From assembly GCF_003850345.1 (NCBI RefSeq), contig NZ_CP027707.1, positions 3,038,001 to 3,102,000 of the forward strand: DNA of 64,000 nucleotides. The letters run 5' to 3'. Shown here piece by piece: positions 8,602 to 21,900 of the stretch. Numbering within the stretch: position 1 is the stretch's first letter; every line of letters starts with the position of its first letter. Position numbers and translations under genes: made by a program. Origin of the DNA: Pseudomonas chlororaphis subsp. piscium (lineage in GTDB: Bacteria; Pseudomonadota; Gammaproteobacteria; Pseudomonadales; Pseudomonadaceae). Below the pieces are notes generated by a model that searched no databases, was not told the DNA's origin, and saw only the letters and a list, made by a program, of their open reading frames with translations.

Positions 8602-9762
8602 ATGTCCAGATATCTGTTGATCGCCCTGGCTGGGGCCTTTACTAGCCTCTGTAGCGCTGCGGCCTCGGCTGCTCTCGACGGCGGTGGTTCGTACCTGATG
8701 CAGGGTTTCTACAACACCCCGGGCGTATTGCCGCCGACAGCCGGGGCCTATCGAGCCGCAGGCAGCGGGGCCGGCAAGAAGGCGCTGCTGATCAATGACA
8801 GTCAGGCACTGACCTCGGGCTCCTCTGTGCCGTTCTCCGTGGACTATGCCATCAGCGAATCACGGCTGACCGTCAATGAGCTCGCGGAATACCGCAGTAA
8901 CCACCAGGTACCGGGGGCCGTAGCCGGCTCGGCGGCGGACTGGGGCCCGCTGATCCAGGTCCCGGTGGCTATCACCTCGGTGGCAATTCCCTACCGGGTG
9001 CGCTTGGCCAGCGGCCAGCCGGTGACCGACCTGGACTTGAACGGCGGCATGCTCTGCGGCCTGTTTTCCGGCGCCATCACCACCTGGGACGAGATCAACC
9101 CGGCCTATTCGCGCACGCCGGTAAAGGTGATCTACCGCGTTGATCGCGCCGGTACCAGCGAGATCCTTACGCGCCACCTCAACAGCCTCTGTCCTCAGGC
9201 CTTCAACATCGGCAACCTGTTCGTTTCGGCTCACCGGGGGGAGCTGCCCGGGCACTGGCAGGCGGTGAGCAGCGATCAGGCGCTGCTGGCCGGGGTCGCC
9301 GCCAATGAAGGCGCCCTCGGTTACTCGGGCCCCGCGGCCCTGGATATCACCAGTAACGCCCAGGTGGCGCGGGTCAACGGCCTGTTGCCACCCACCGCGA
9401 GCACCCCGATCAGCCTGACGCAGATAGCGCCACCGGCCAGCGCCAGCGATCGTGCCGACCCGCACAAGTGGGCACCGGATATCGCCAACCCGGCCTATGG
9501 CTATGCCATGGTCGGCTACAGCTACCTGATCTTTGGCCAGTGCTATCGCGACCTGCGGGACGTTACGGCGATGCGAAGCCTGCTGATGCGCCACTTCGGT
9601 CCGAACCCCCAGGTCAACACCGACGCCCAGTTGAACGCCCAGCACCTGATCCCTGTGGACGCGTTCTGGAAAAAGGCCGTGCGCGACAACTTCCTGCTGA
9701 CTACCAACCCCCTGAGCCTGAACTACCCCAGTGTCTGCAACGGCATCGGCCGTCCGCTCTGA
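8602..9762 (+). CDS. Second DING/PstS-like exported protein with altered phosphate site
   Basis: The 386-residue paralogue of the preceding protein has a signal peptide (about 1-23, cleavage after ASA) and the same fold landmarks (YNTPGVL, GTSEILTRHLN, SDRADPHKWAP, C-terminal VCNGIGRPL). Ligand-loop residues differ: ATLP becomes SYLM (Thr to Tyr31), AGSD becomes ISES (Asp to Glu86), and SGT becomes AGT (Ser to Ala183). Arg179 and the GSG serine are kept. In DING proteins the Asp is central to phosphate/arsenate discrimination, so this copy probably binds differently or has another role. It matches the position of the second Lap gene in P. aeruginosa. An AGAGGGAATTGCC spacer precedes the ATG. 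Confidence 0.85.
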   Translation: MSRYLLIALAGAFTSLCSAAASAALDGGGSYLMQGFYNTPGVLPPTAGAYRAAGSGAGKKALLINDSQALTSGSSVPFSVDYAISESRLTVNELAEYRSNHQVPGAVAGSAADWGPLIQVPVAITSVAIPYRVRLASGQPVTDLDLNGGMLCGLFSGAITTWDEINPAYSRTPVKVIYRVDRAGTSEILTRHLNSLCPQAFNIGNLFVSAHRGELPGHWQAVSSDQALLAGVAANEGALGYSGPAALDITSNAQVARVNGLLPPTASTPISLTQIAPPASASDRADPHKWAPDIANPAYGYAMVGYSYLIFGQCYRDLRDVTAMRSLLMRHFGPNPQVNTDAQLNAQHLIPVDAFWKKAVRDNFLLTTNPLSLNYPSVCNGIGRPL

Positions 9763-9769
9763 ACCCACA

Positions 9770-9801
9770 GGTGGATGAAGTTTTCATGACAAAGGTTCGG
9801 T
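9770..9801. promoter_or_regulatory. Conserved 32-bp motif upstream of pdtA
   Basis: The 32-bp stretch (ATGAAGTTTTCATGACAAAG at its core) is identical at 27 of 32 positions to 26347-26378 upstream of phdA. It ends 99 bases before the pdtA start, against 94 bases for phdA. Read on the minus strand it gives TTGTCAT-N4-ACTTCAT, close to a Pho box (CTGTCAT-N4-CTGTCAT). It may be a PhoB and/or ECF sigma (VreI-type) promoter element. The assignment is inference; the duplication is directly visible. Confidence 0.5.
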
Positions 9802-9900
9802 GCCGGCCGGTGCCAACCGCCTATTACCTGAGCGCTCCGTCCGTGACAGCGGACGGGGCCGCCGACTTATTTCGCGACCCTGTAAAAGGATATGTGAGCG

Positions 9901-12900
9901 ATGCGCCTCGGTAAGCCCAACCCTGTTCTGAAGTCCGCAAGCCGCTGCGAGGCGTTGCCTGTCCTGCATCTCAAGCCCCTGGCCCATGCCATTGCCCTGT
10001 TGCTGGTGGCGGGCAGTGCCCAGGCCGAGACGGCATTCAGCGCCGGCTGGTTCGCCAGCAAGGGCGCGGCGCAGCAGGCGGCGGGCGCCGGAGGGGTCGC
10101 GGGCAGCCTGCCCAAGCCAGGTTCGCCTCCACCCCTGGCCCAGCAGTTGAAGGCCAACCAGCAGTTGCAGCAGTCGTTGAGCAATGTCAGCAACACGGTG
10201 GCCGCTATCGCCGCGCAGCAGGCGGCTCAGGCGGCCGGGCGGCGCTCGGCCCTGGTGGCGGCCTCGAGCATTCCCGATGGCCTGGGCGAGGGCGGGCTCA
10301 AGGTCGACGAGAATGCCCTGACCAAGGGCTGGACCAATGCCAGGAACCCGGTGCAGACCCAGGCCGACGGCAAGACCACGGTGAGCATCGGTCAGACCGC
10401 GGACAAGGCCATTCTCAATTGGGAAACCTTCAACGTCGGGCGCAACACCACGGTGGATTTCCAGCAGCAGGCCGACTGGGCGGTGCTCAACCGGGTCAAC
10501 GATCCGCAGGCGCGGCCCAGCGAGATCCAGGGCCAGATCAAGGCGGCCGGCACGGTGATGCTGGTCAACCGCAACGGGGTGATCTTCAGCGGCAGCAGCC
10601 AGGTCGATACCCGTAACCTGGTGGCCGCCGCCGCGACCATCAGCGACAGCCAGTTCCGCGAGCGCGGGCTGTATGTCGACAGCAGCGGCTCGCAGCCGAC
10701 CTTCACCGATGCCGCCGGCAAGGTCCAAGTGCAACAAGGTGCGCTGATCCAGACCCGGGCGCCGGGAGTGTCCACCGAGTCCGGCGGTTATGTCCTGCTG
10801 CTAGGCAACGAGGTGGACAACGCCGGTAGCATTGTCACGCCCAAGGGCCAGGCGACCCTGGCCGCCGGCGACAGCTTCTATATTCGCAAGGGCTCCGGCA
10901 CCGCCGGCAATACCACCTCGACCACCCGCGGCAACGAGGTGGCCAGCACCCGCAAGGCCGGCAGCCAGGCCGGTAAGGTCAGCAACAACGGCCTGATCCA
11001 GGCCGCCACCGGCGATATCACCCTGACCGGGCACCAGGTGCAACAGAACGGCGTGGCCCTGGCTACCACCTCGGTGGACAGCCGCGGCACCGTGCACCTG
11101 CTCAACTCGGCCAGCGACAGCAGCTCCAGCGTGACCCTGGGCCAGGGCAGCCATACGGCGATCCTGCTGGACGCCGCCAGTGGCACCGCCCTGGACAGCC
11201 AGCGTGCCGCGGGCCTGGCCGGGATGGGGGGGCAGGGCAACAACATTGGCGGCGCCTTCGACAACCTCAGCAGCGTGGTCGACCGTACCGACCAGTCGCG
11301 GGTGGAGATCGTCAGTGGCGGCACCGTGGACTTCCAGCCCGGCTCCAGCACCCTGGCCACCGGTGGCCAGGTGGCGGTCAGCGCCGGCCAGCGCAGCCTG
11401 GTGCGCGACGGCGCGGTGATCGATGTGGCGGGTGCGGTCGGGGTCAAGGTGGCCATGGAGGCCAACAGCGTCAAGGTCAATATCCAGGGCAACGAGCAGC
11501 GCGATGCCGCCGGCAACCGCGACCAGGGCAGCCTGAACAACAACGATGTGTGGGTCGATGTGCGCGAGCTGGTCTATGTGCCGGCCGGGACCAACGGCTA
11601 TGCCACGGATCGCTGGTACACCGGCGGCGGCCTGCTGGAGGTTGGTGGCTACCTGGGGACCCAGGCCCATGGGGTGGGCGAGTGGATGGCCCAGGGCGGT
11701 ACCCTGACCTTCACCGGGCGCGATGTGGTGACCCAGGCCGGTTCGAGCATCAACCTGTCCGGCGGTACCCTCGATGTCCAGGGCGGCCTGGTTCGCCAGA
11801 CCTGGCTCAAGGGCCCGCAAGGGCGCCTCTACGAGTTGTCCCGGGCGCCGGGCGACATTCTCTACAGCGGTATCTACAAGGGGTATGAGGACAACAGCCC
11901 GCGCTGGGGCCAGACCGATTACTACTACAGCCCGCTGATCGCGCCGCAGCAGCGCTACGAAGACGGCTATAGCGTTGGCCGCGATGCCGGCAAGCTGGTG
12001 GTTGGCACCGGCAGCGCGGTGCTCGAGGGCCAGTTGCTCGGCAACACCTACCAGGGCGAACGCCAGGCCCAGGCCGCCCAGGCCGGGCTCGATGGCTACG
12101 ACCAGGCGCAGAATGCCGTGGCCCGTGGCGCGCAGTTGATAGTCGGCGACTACCGCCCGTTCTGGCAGAAGGACAGCGGCACCCTGCAAAACACCCTGCA
12201 GGCCACCGACAGGACCCTCAAGCAAGTGATCCTGGCCCCGGGGCAGGTCGCTGAGGCCCTGGCCATCGAACTGGACTCGGCCCTGGGCGAGCGCCAGGGG
12301 CAACTGCGCCTGGACACCGAGCAGCTCAACGGCTTTGGCCTGGGCGCGGTGCGGATCGCAGCCTTTGAGAGCGTGACGGTAGACGGTGACCTGCAGGTCG
12401 GGCCGGCGGGGGAGATCGCCCTGCACGGTCCGCAGGTACGGGTCAATGCCGGGCTGACCAGCCATGGCGGGCGCATTGCCTTGGGCAACGTGCTGCTACA
12501 GAGGCCCGCGTCGACAGCCGCCCTGGTGGATACGCTGATCGGCTCCACCGCCGGTCCCATGGCCAGCCTGGTGCTGAGCGACGGCGCTCACCTGGACACC
12601 AGCGGGCTGTGGAGCAACCTGTTGCTGGCGCCGCAGGACAACAGTGGCCTGGCCTTCGTCAACGGCGGCAGTGTGTCCCTACGCAGCCGTGGCGACCTGA
12701 CCCTGGCCGCCGGCAGCCAGGTGGATGTCAGCAGCGGCGCGGCGCTGCTGGTGAACGGCAGCCTGCGCGGTGGCAAGGGCGGCGACCTGACCCTGGCGGC
12801 CAATGCCGGCAGCACCGCCGGCAGCGGCGTCCTGACCCTGGCTGGCCAGCTCAAGGCTCATGGGGTGAATGGCGGTGGCAACCTGAGCCTGCAAGCGGGC

Positions 12901-15900
12901 AAGGTGCAGATCGGTGGCGCGGCGGCGCCCGACGCCGCGACCCTGGTTCTGGCCAGCGACTTTTTCGGCAAGGGCTTCGGCGCCTACGAGATCATCGGCA
13001 ACCAGGGGCTGACAGTCGCCGAGGGCGCCCAGGTGGATGTCCGGGTACCGGTCTACGCCCAGGCTGCCGGGACGGCCAGTGTCGCCAGCGGCGAACCGGC
13101 CGCCAGCGCCCTGCAGCCGTGGCTGCCGGAGCCTTACCAGGAGGACCCGGTCAACGGCCGCCTGAGCCAGCGTGCCGGTGCCAGCCTGACCCTGCAGACC
13201 GGCGGACTCGGTTCCAGTGCTGCCGATATCGCCAGCGTCGCCCTGGATATCGGACAGGGCGCCACCGTGAGAGTGGACAATGGCCAGTCCATCGCCCTGC
13301 GCGGGATCGGCCAGATCAGCGTCGATGGTCACTTGATCGCCCATGGCGGCAAGGTTTCGATCGGCGCCGTACAGCCACTGCAGCTGGAAAGCCAGCCGCT
13401 GATCAGTACTCATCAGCGCTCGATCCTGCTGGGGCCCAATGCCCTGGTGGATGTTTCCGGCTATGTGGTCAGTGCCCTGGATGCCCAGGGCCGGCGCTAC
13501 GGCAAGGTCGGTGACGGTGGCAGCATTGTCATCGGCGGCGTCTTGGATCTGGCTACTGGTCGCGCGGTGGCGCCGGATCTGTTCGTGCAGCTCAAGGCCG
13601 GTTCACGCCTCGAGGCCTCCGGTGCCCAGGCTGCCCTGGATATCAAGGGCGCCGGTCCGATGACCCTGGCCAGCAATGGCGGCAGTATCAGCCTCAGCTC
13701 GATCAATGGCCTGTATCTGGACGGCGACCTGCGCGCCGCAGCCGGTGGCCAGGGGACGGCGGGCGGCCGTCTGGCGGTGGCTCTGGAGACTGGGACCTAT
13801 GATCGCAACTTGCTGGACAGTGATATGCCCCTGGTACCGCGGGAACTGCTGCTCAGCCAGCGCCGCCAGACCCTCGATGGCACAACCTCGGGGCCGTTGG
13901 CCTATGGGCAGGGCCATCTCAGCGTGGAGCAGGTCGACGCCGGTGGCTTTGGCAGCCTGGCCTTGCTGAGCAACGGCCAGATCAGCTTCGACGGCGATGT
14001 CGATCTGGCCCTCGGCCAGAGCCTGCAGCTGTATTCGGCCTCCCTGGGCCTGGCCCAGGGCGCGGCGGACGATACCCGGGTCAGGCTCAGTGCGCCTTAT
14101 GTGCGGCTGGCGGGTGTCGCCACGATCGGTGCCCGTGACAATAGTGTGACGGTATCTGTGGTACGCGGTGGCAGTTCGACCCAGGCGACCCAGGCGCAGC
14201 TGGTCGTGGCCAGCCAGTTGCTGGATATCCGCGATGAGGTCAACCTCGGTGCCCATGGCGACATCAACCTGCGCAGTGGCCAGTTGCCGCTGGACCAGCG
14301 CGGCTTTGCCACGATGGATGTGCGCAGCGCCGGGGACATGCGCATGCTGCGCCCCACCGGCAATATCTCCGTCACCCGCCTGAATACCCCAGGCGACCTG
14401 AACCTGACGGTGGCGCAGCTCTACCCGGAGACCCTGGCCCGTGCCGAGATCCGTGCCCGCCACCTGAGCATCGGCCGCAGCAGCGCCCAGGACCCCGACG
14501 TGCCCTATTCGGCCTATGGCAGCCTGCTGCTGTCCGCCCAGAGCATCGACCAGGGCGGGGTGGTTCGCGCGCCCCAGGGCAGCCTGGTGCTGGGCTTCAG
14601 CAATGGCCCGCAAGATAACAGCTCGATCATTCGCCTGCTGCCCGGCAGCCTGACCTCCCTGAGCGCGGCGGGGCTGGTGATGCCCTTTGGCGGTACGGTG
14701 GACGGCCAGACCTGGACCCAGGACGGCAAGCCGCTGGGCGAGAGCGTACTCAATCCCATCCTGGGTCCCGACTGGCTGACCCTGACGATGTTGGGGCAGT
14801 CGATCGATGTCCAGAGCGGTGCCGTGGTGGACTTGTCGGGCGGTGGCGAACTGACCGGCGCGGGCTTTGTTTCCGGGCGTGGCGGCTCCACCGATGCCCG
14901 TTTCAACCCCTTGGTGCAGATCGGCGCCGACGGTCGCTTCAACCTGCCGGGGCTGGCCAGCAATCCGGTCTATGCCATCGTGCCTGGCAACCAGGCCGGT
15001 TATGCCCCTGGCGCCGGACAGAGCGGGGCCCTGGACCCGGTGATCGGCCAGCAGATCACCCTGGAGGCCGGGGTGCCGGGACTGGCGCCGGGGGTCTATA
15101 CCCTGTTGCCGGCGAACTACGCGCTGCTGCCGGGGGCGTTCCGGGTCGAGCTCAACGGCGGCGCCGGCCTGGCCGCCCAGCAGCCGGGCCTGGCCATGGC
15201 CAATGGCTCCTGGAGTACCTCGGGGCGTTTGTCGGTCCTCGGCACCGGGATCCAGGACAGCTTGTCGCGCCAGGTGATCCTGACCTCGGCCGATGTGCTG
15301 CGCCGCTATTCCCAATACAACGAAACTTCCCTGGCTCAATTCCTCGTCAGCGATGCGGCGCGCCTGGGCATTCCCCGCGCGGCCCTGACCGCCGACGCCA
15401 AGGGCCTGACCCTGAATCTGCTGCAGAACCAGACTGGACAACCGTCCTTCACCTATGCTGGCACCAGTCGTTTCAGCCCGGACAAGGGCGGCTACGGCAC
15501 CGTCGCCAGCGTGCTGAGCCAGAGCCAGAGTTCCCAGATGGAGATCGTCGCGGGCGGCCCCAGCGCGGGCTTTACCGGCACCTCGATCGATGCGGCGCAG
15601 CTCAATGCCCTGGGCGCGGCCAGCCTGCGTATCGGTGGCACCGGTACCCGCCAGTATGGCCAGGGCGGCAATTACATCGCCTTCAGCTCCAACCTGACCG
15701 ACCTGACCCTGCGCTCGGGGGCTCTGTTGTCGGCACCTGAAGTGATGCTTCTCAGTGGCCGGACCACGGGTGGCATCGTGGTGGAGCAGGGCGCCGGGAT
15801 CGATACCCTGGGGCGCGGCGCCAGTGCCTACGATTCCCGCGATGGCTTTATCTACGACCCCGGCAGGACCAGCCTGCTGGCGGTGTCCAACGGCTGGCTC

Positions 15901-18900
15901 GACCTGCTGCCGCCGACCCCGGCGCAGAACGGCCAGGTGGGGCCGGGCAGTATTCGTATCGGCAGCTGTGCCGGCAGTTGCAACGGCGTGACCCAGTTGT
16001 ATTCCGAAGGCACCCTGGCCGCGGCCACCGATAACCTGTTCGAACTGGGGGACGAGGTGCGTTATGGCACCCGCAACCTGACCCTGGCGGTGGGCGGGGT
16101 CAATGTCGGCAGCAGCCAGAGCCTGGCCGAAGCCGCCGCGGGCAATACCCTGGCACCGGGCCTGACCCTCAACCAGCAGGTGCTCGACCGGCTGCTGCGC
16201 GGCGACCGCGAACGCGGTGCGCCGGCCCTGGAGACCCTGACCCTGAATGCCCGGGATTCGCTGAACTTCTATGGCTCGACGCAGTTGAGCACCCTGGATC
16301 CGGTCACCGGCAAGTCCAGCCTGAGCAACCTGATCCTGGGCACGCCGGCGATCTACGGTCATGGCGGTGTCGAGGACGTGGCCAGCATCCGCACCGCCAA
16401 CCTGATCTGGAACGGCACGGCGGGGCTGCCGGGCACGGTGATCAACCAGGGCGCGGGCACTGGCAGCGGTCGCCTGGAACTGGCCGCCGAGCGCATCGAG
16501 TTCGGCTACGGCCCACAATCGCAGCCCGACAGCCTGGCCTCCTTCGATCGCCTGGCCCTGGGTTTTGCCAGGGTCGACCTGCGCGCCAGCCAGCGCCTGA
16601 CCGCCAACCACAAGGGCAGCCTGGCGGTCTACCAGAGTCAGGGGGCCTACGAGAGCGGCAAGGGCTACAGCTACAGCGGCGGCGACCTGAATATCGTCAC
16701 CCCGTTGCTGACCGGTGAAGCCGGCTCGGTGAACCGGATCAAGGCCGGCGGCGATATCCGTATCTCCGGTGGTGGCGCTGCACCTGGGCCGATCAACACC
16801 CTGGGTGGCGAACTGGCGCTGCAGGGGCGCAGCATCAGCCTGGACACCGCGGTGGTGCTGCCCAGCGGCAAGCTGAGCCTGCTGGCCGAGCGCGACCTGG
16901 TGCTGGCGAACAATGCCCAGTTGGACCTGGCCGGGCGCACCGTGCCCTTCAATGACCTGAACAAGTACAGCTGGGGCGGCGATGTGATGCTGGAAAGCCG
17001 CGGTGGCGATATTCGCCAGGCCGTCGGCTCGCGGATCGACCTGTCGGCGCAGAACAACAAGGCCGGGACCCTGAGCGCCATTGCCCTGGACCCGGGGGCT
17101 GGCCAGGTAGCGTTGTTGGGGGCGATCCTCGGTGGCAGTTCCGGTCATTACGATGCCGGCGGCACACGGGTGCCGTACAAGGCCGGCGGGGTGGATATCC
17201 GCGCCCAGGGCGTGGGCGATTTCGCGGCCCTCAACCAGCGCCTCAACGAGGGCCAGGTCTATGGTGCGCGCAGCTTCCAGCTCAAGCAGGGCGACCTGCA
17301 ACTGGGCAGCGAACTCAAGGCGGGGGAGATCAACCTGTCTCTGGACAATGGCCACCTGACGGTGCTCGGCACCGTGGATGCCAGCGGCGAGCAGGTCGGC
17401 AGCATCCGCCTGGCGGCGCGCAACGGCCTGACCCTGGGCGGGTCGGCGCTGCTCGATGCCCATGGCACGCAACTGCGGGTCGACAGCTACGGCAAGATCA
17501 TCGATGCACCGAACCGCGCGGTGGTCGAACTGACCTCGGGCGAGGGCCGGCTGGTGCTGGCCGAGGGCAGCCGCATCGACTTGCGCCACGGCACCGCCGC
17601 GACCCTGGGCAGCCAGCCCGGGCAGCACGATGGTCAGGCCCGGGGCACCCTGGAACTCAATGCGCCACGGCTGGGCGGGGTCAGTGGCGGCGATATCGAT
17701 ATCGATGCCAACGGCCGCCAGCAGATCAGCGGGGCCAGGTCGATCGCGGTCAATGGCATTTGGCGTTATGACGACAGTGACAGCGACGCCTTGCTCAAGG
17801 ACGGCAGCGACGCCGCCAGCGGGAGACCGTACCGGGTAATCGACCAGGCCTACATGAACTTCAAGCACGACCAGAGCACGGCCTTCATCGACGCGGCCCT
17901 GGCCAATACCAGGCTGCTCGACGGCAAGCTGGCCGGCCTGACCGCCGGCGGTTATGGCGATGCCCTGCACCTGCGCCCCGGGGTGCAGATCAGCAGCGAG
18001 CGGGACGTGGTGATCCAGGGCGACCTGGACCTGTCCGGCTACCGCTATGCCAGCCTCAACCCGCACTTTGCCAGGACTGCGGTCTACGGTTCCGGCGAGA
18101 CCGGCAGCCTGGCGATCCGCGCCGCCGGCAACCTTGAAGTGCGCGGCAGTGTCACCGATGGTTTTACCCCGCCGCCCGCCACCCCGGACGATGCCGGCTG
18201 GGTATTGCTGCCTGGCAAGCAGCCGTTTGGCGGCGAGCTGGTGGTACCGGGCCTGGGCGTGACCCTGGCCGATGGCACGCTGTTCCTGGGCGGCAAGACC
18301 CTCAACTATGACTTGCCGATCAAGGCCAGCACCTTCGCCAGTGGCGTGGTGCTGCCCACCGAGGGCCGCCTGGCGCAGGCGCTGACCCTGGATGCCGGCA
18401 GCGTGTTGCGCGGCGATGTGCGCGCCGCCGACGGCAGCCTGCTATACGCCGCCGGCACCTTGCTGGAACAGGCGGTGACCCTGCCCGAGGGCACCCGGCT
18501 CGGCGCCGGGACCCTGTTGACCAGCCGTACCGCCTTGCAGGCCATGCTCTGGCCCAAAGGCGTGGCGCTGCCGGCGGCCCTCGATCCGAGTAGCGGCCAG
18601 CAGGACACTTATGCCCTCAATGGCGACCTGGCGCTGAAAGCCGGCGCGCTGATTCCGTCGCAGACCGACGTCAAGCTGCCCAACGGCGCCTTGTCGGTGG
18701 CCCTGCGCCCGGCCGATGGCGAAAGCCAGGGGCGCAACTGGGCGATCGCCGGGCTGTTGCCCGAGGGCTCGCAGTCCTGGTCGCTGCGCCTGGTCAGCGG
18801 CGCCGATACCTCGGCGGCCGACACCCGCAGCGTCAAGCCCCGGGTGGTCGATGGCCAGTTGATCCTGGCCGATACCCATTATTCGCTGTTCCGGGACCGC

Positions 18901-21900
18901 GAGATCGTTCCTGGCAAGCCGGGAGGCAACTGGGTCTGGGGGCCCGAGGCGGAGAGTCCGGACTGGAGCTGGTTGGGCGGCGTGGTGGGCCAACCGATGT
19001 CGCCGGAAGATCTGGCTAGCGGATATTGCGACTGGGCTCCGGGACTCTGTGAATTCAAGCCCAGTGTCGATAACTGGGTCTGGGGGCCTGAGGCGGAGAG
19101 TCCGGACTGGAGTTGGTTGGGCGGCGTGGTGGGCCAACCGATGTCGCCGGAAGATCTGGCTAGCGGATATTGCGACTGGGCACCGGGACTCTGTGTCTTC
19201 AAGCCTGGTGAGCCGGGCGAACCCGACAAGCCTGGAGAAGTGATCGCGGTGCGGGCCATGGCGCCGATCTTCAGCGTGCTGCGCACCGGCACTGGCGACC
19301 TGGACCTGATCGCCGGTGGCGATCTGAGCATGCAATCGGTCTTCGGCGTCTATACCGCAGGCACCCAGTCCCCGGCCATGGGTGCGGGTTTTGCGGCAAC
19401 CCGCGGCGTGGGCAGCGCCGGCACGGTGCTGGGCGGGTACAACAGCCTCCCGCTGTACGGCAATGCCAACTACAAGGCCGGTTTCGACGAGCAGGTGGCT
19501 GCCTATGAAAAGCTGGTGACGGGCGTGGGCCTCTACCAGGCCTGGTACCCGGAGCAGGGCGGCAACCTGTTGCTGTCGACGGCGGGCAGCCTGCGCGGCG
19601 ATGCCCTGGGCAGTACCTGGGACCAGAGCGCGAACAGCACAGCCATGTCGAGTGCCGGTACGGGCAACTGGCTATGGCGCCAGGGCAGTGGCTCGGCGGC
19701 GCTGGACCAAGCCGTCCCGACCGCCTGGTGGATCAACTTCGGTACCTATGTCACCCCGACCGTAGGCGCGCCCATGCCCCAGGTCACCGGTTTCACCGGA
19801 GTCGGCACCCTGGGTGGAGGCAATCTGGACGTCCGGGTCGGCACCGATGCCGGCACCCTGCTGCGCCGTGGCAACCGCGATCTGACCATGCCGCGTAGCG
19901 AGGCGCTGATCCTGGCAGTGGGCAGCACCGGGCGGGTGACCGCTGATGGCAGCCTGGCCCTGACCGGGGGCGGCGACCTCAAGCTGAATATCGGCGGCAG
20001 CCTCAACCCTTCCCTGGACGCTCGGGCTTCCAGTGTTGGCAGCGGGCCCGCAGTGGGGCAGAACCATGAGTTGAACGGCGCCCTGATCAACCTGCGGGGC
20101 AATGTGCAGGTTGATGCCGGGGCCCTGGGCGGCATCAAGCAGAGTTTCGGCCGCTTCAGCCTCAACCAGGACGCCAGCGAAGTGCGGGCCTATGATCCGT
20201 ATTCGGCCTCGGTGGCCAGTGCCACCGGTGGCCTGGTGATCATTCCCGGCGATGCCACGGTCAGTCTCTCCACCCGTGGCGACCTGGTGCTCGGCGGGGC
20301 GGTCGACCCGGGCCGTACGCGGCAGCACAATACCTCGGCGTTCAGCCTGGACGGCACCGCCTATCTGGGCGGCGGTAGCGGCTGGTTTTCGCTCTGGACC
20401 GGGCATACCGCCATCGACCTGTTCTCGGCGGGGGGCAACCTGACGCCTTCGACCCAGACCGGCGAGCTGGCCATTGGCAGCAATGACACGCCACGGGCGC
20501 AACTCGATACCTCGCCCACCGACGGGCGCTTTATCTATCCGTCGATCCTGCGGGCCGTGGCCCCGGGCGGCAACCTGTACTACGGCTCTTCGGCGCTCTA
20601 CACAGGCAGTGGCACTGGCAGCGGCCAGAAAAACTCGCCTTACTCCCTGGTACTGGCGCCTTCGCCTAACGGCCAGTTGCAGATGCTGGCCGGCGGCTCG
20701 ATCTTTGCCGGTGGTTATGCACTCAACCAGTCCGGGGCCGACAGCCGTCTGTTGCCGACGCCGTTCGCGCCGGCCTTCGAAGGGCGCAGCGACGGGCGTT
20801 TGCTGGTGAGCAATCTCAGCCCCGATGGTTTGTCTTCCCTGCAAGGCATGGGCAGCTTCCCGCTCTTCGCCTTTGGCGGCGACACCCTGACTGTCCTCGG
20901 CGGTCGGCGTGAGCCGGCGCGCTTCTATGCCATGGCGGGCGACCTGGTGGGCATACGCTCGGGAGAGCAACTGAACTTCAGCGCTTCCGGCTCGCGCCCG
21001 GGCCAGACCTGGTACGACGCGGCCGCGCCGGTCTGGATGCTGGCCGGCCGGGATATCGTCAACAGCGGCACCCAGCTGGGGCAGGCGACGACCATCGTGC
21101 CGTTGCTGGGCGGTGGTTCGAGCAGCGGCAACCTGTTCGTGCACAACGATCCGCTGGATATCTCCCTGGTCTCGGCCGGGCGCGACATCCTCTATAGCAG
21201 CTTCAATGTCGCGGGACCCGGCCTGTTGCAAATCAACGCCGGCCGCGATATCCGCATGGAAGACAAGGCCTCGATCACCAGCCTCGGCGCCCTGGTGCCG
21301 GGTGACAACCGACCGGGGGCGAGCATCGTCCTGCAGGCGGGGGCCGGGGCCAGTGGGCCGAACTACACGGCCTTTGTCTCGCGCTACCTGGACCCGGCCA
21401 ACCTGGCCAGCGACAGCGCTTCCCTGGCGGCGCAACCGGGCAAGGTGGCCAAGACCTACGAAACGGAATTGGCCAGTTGGTTGAAGCTGCGCTACGGCTT
21501 CAGCGGCAGCGACGAGCAGGCCCGGGCCTATTTCGCCGGCCTGTCGGCGGTGGAGCAGGGGTTGTTCGCGCGCCAGGTGTATTTTGCCGAACTGCGCGCC
21601 GGCGGCCTGGAGTACAACCAGGTCGACGGTCTGCGCCAGGGAAGCTACCTGCGCGGACGCAACGCCATTGCCGCGCTGTTCCCTGACACCGATGTGGCCG
21701 GCAACCCGATCGTCTACCAGGGCAATATCACCCTGTATGGCGGCGCCGGGGTGCACACCAATGTCGGCGGCGATATCCAGATGCTCACCCCGGGCGGGCA
21801 GCAGGTGTTTGGCATTGAGGGTGAGGCGCCACCGTCCACGGCGGGGGTGATCACCCAGGGCCAGGGCAATATCCAGCTGTACTCCCTGGGCAGCATCCTG

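Noticed and set aside
9784..9914. Short frame (MTKVRCRPVPT...) upstream of pdtA
   Set aside because: It lies over the conserved regulatory motif and overlaps the pdtA start in another frame. The related frame at 26192-26380 shares only the motif region, so DNA and not protein is conserved.
13603..18066. Very long open frame (1487 codons) on the minus strand inside pdtA
   Set aside because: It is the antisense shadow of a GC-rich repetitive gene. Its product is His/Gln/Gly/Ala-rich without domains. The same applies to minus-strand frames at 10801-12465 and 19672-22554.
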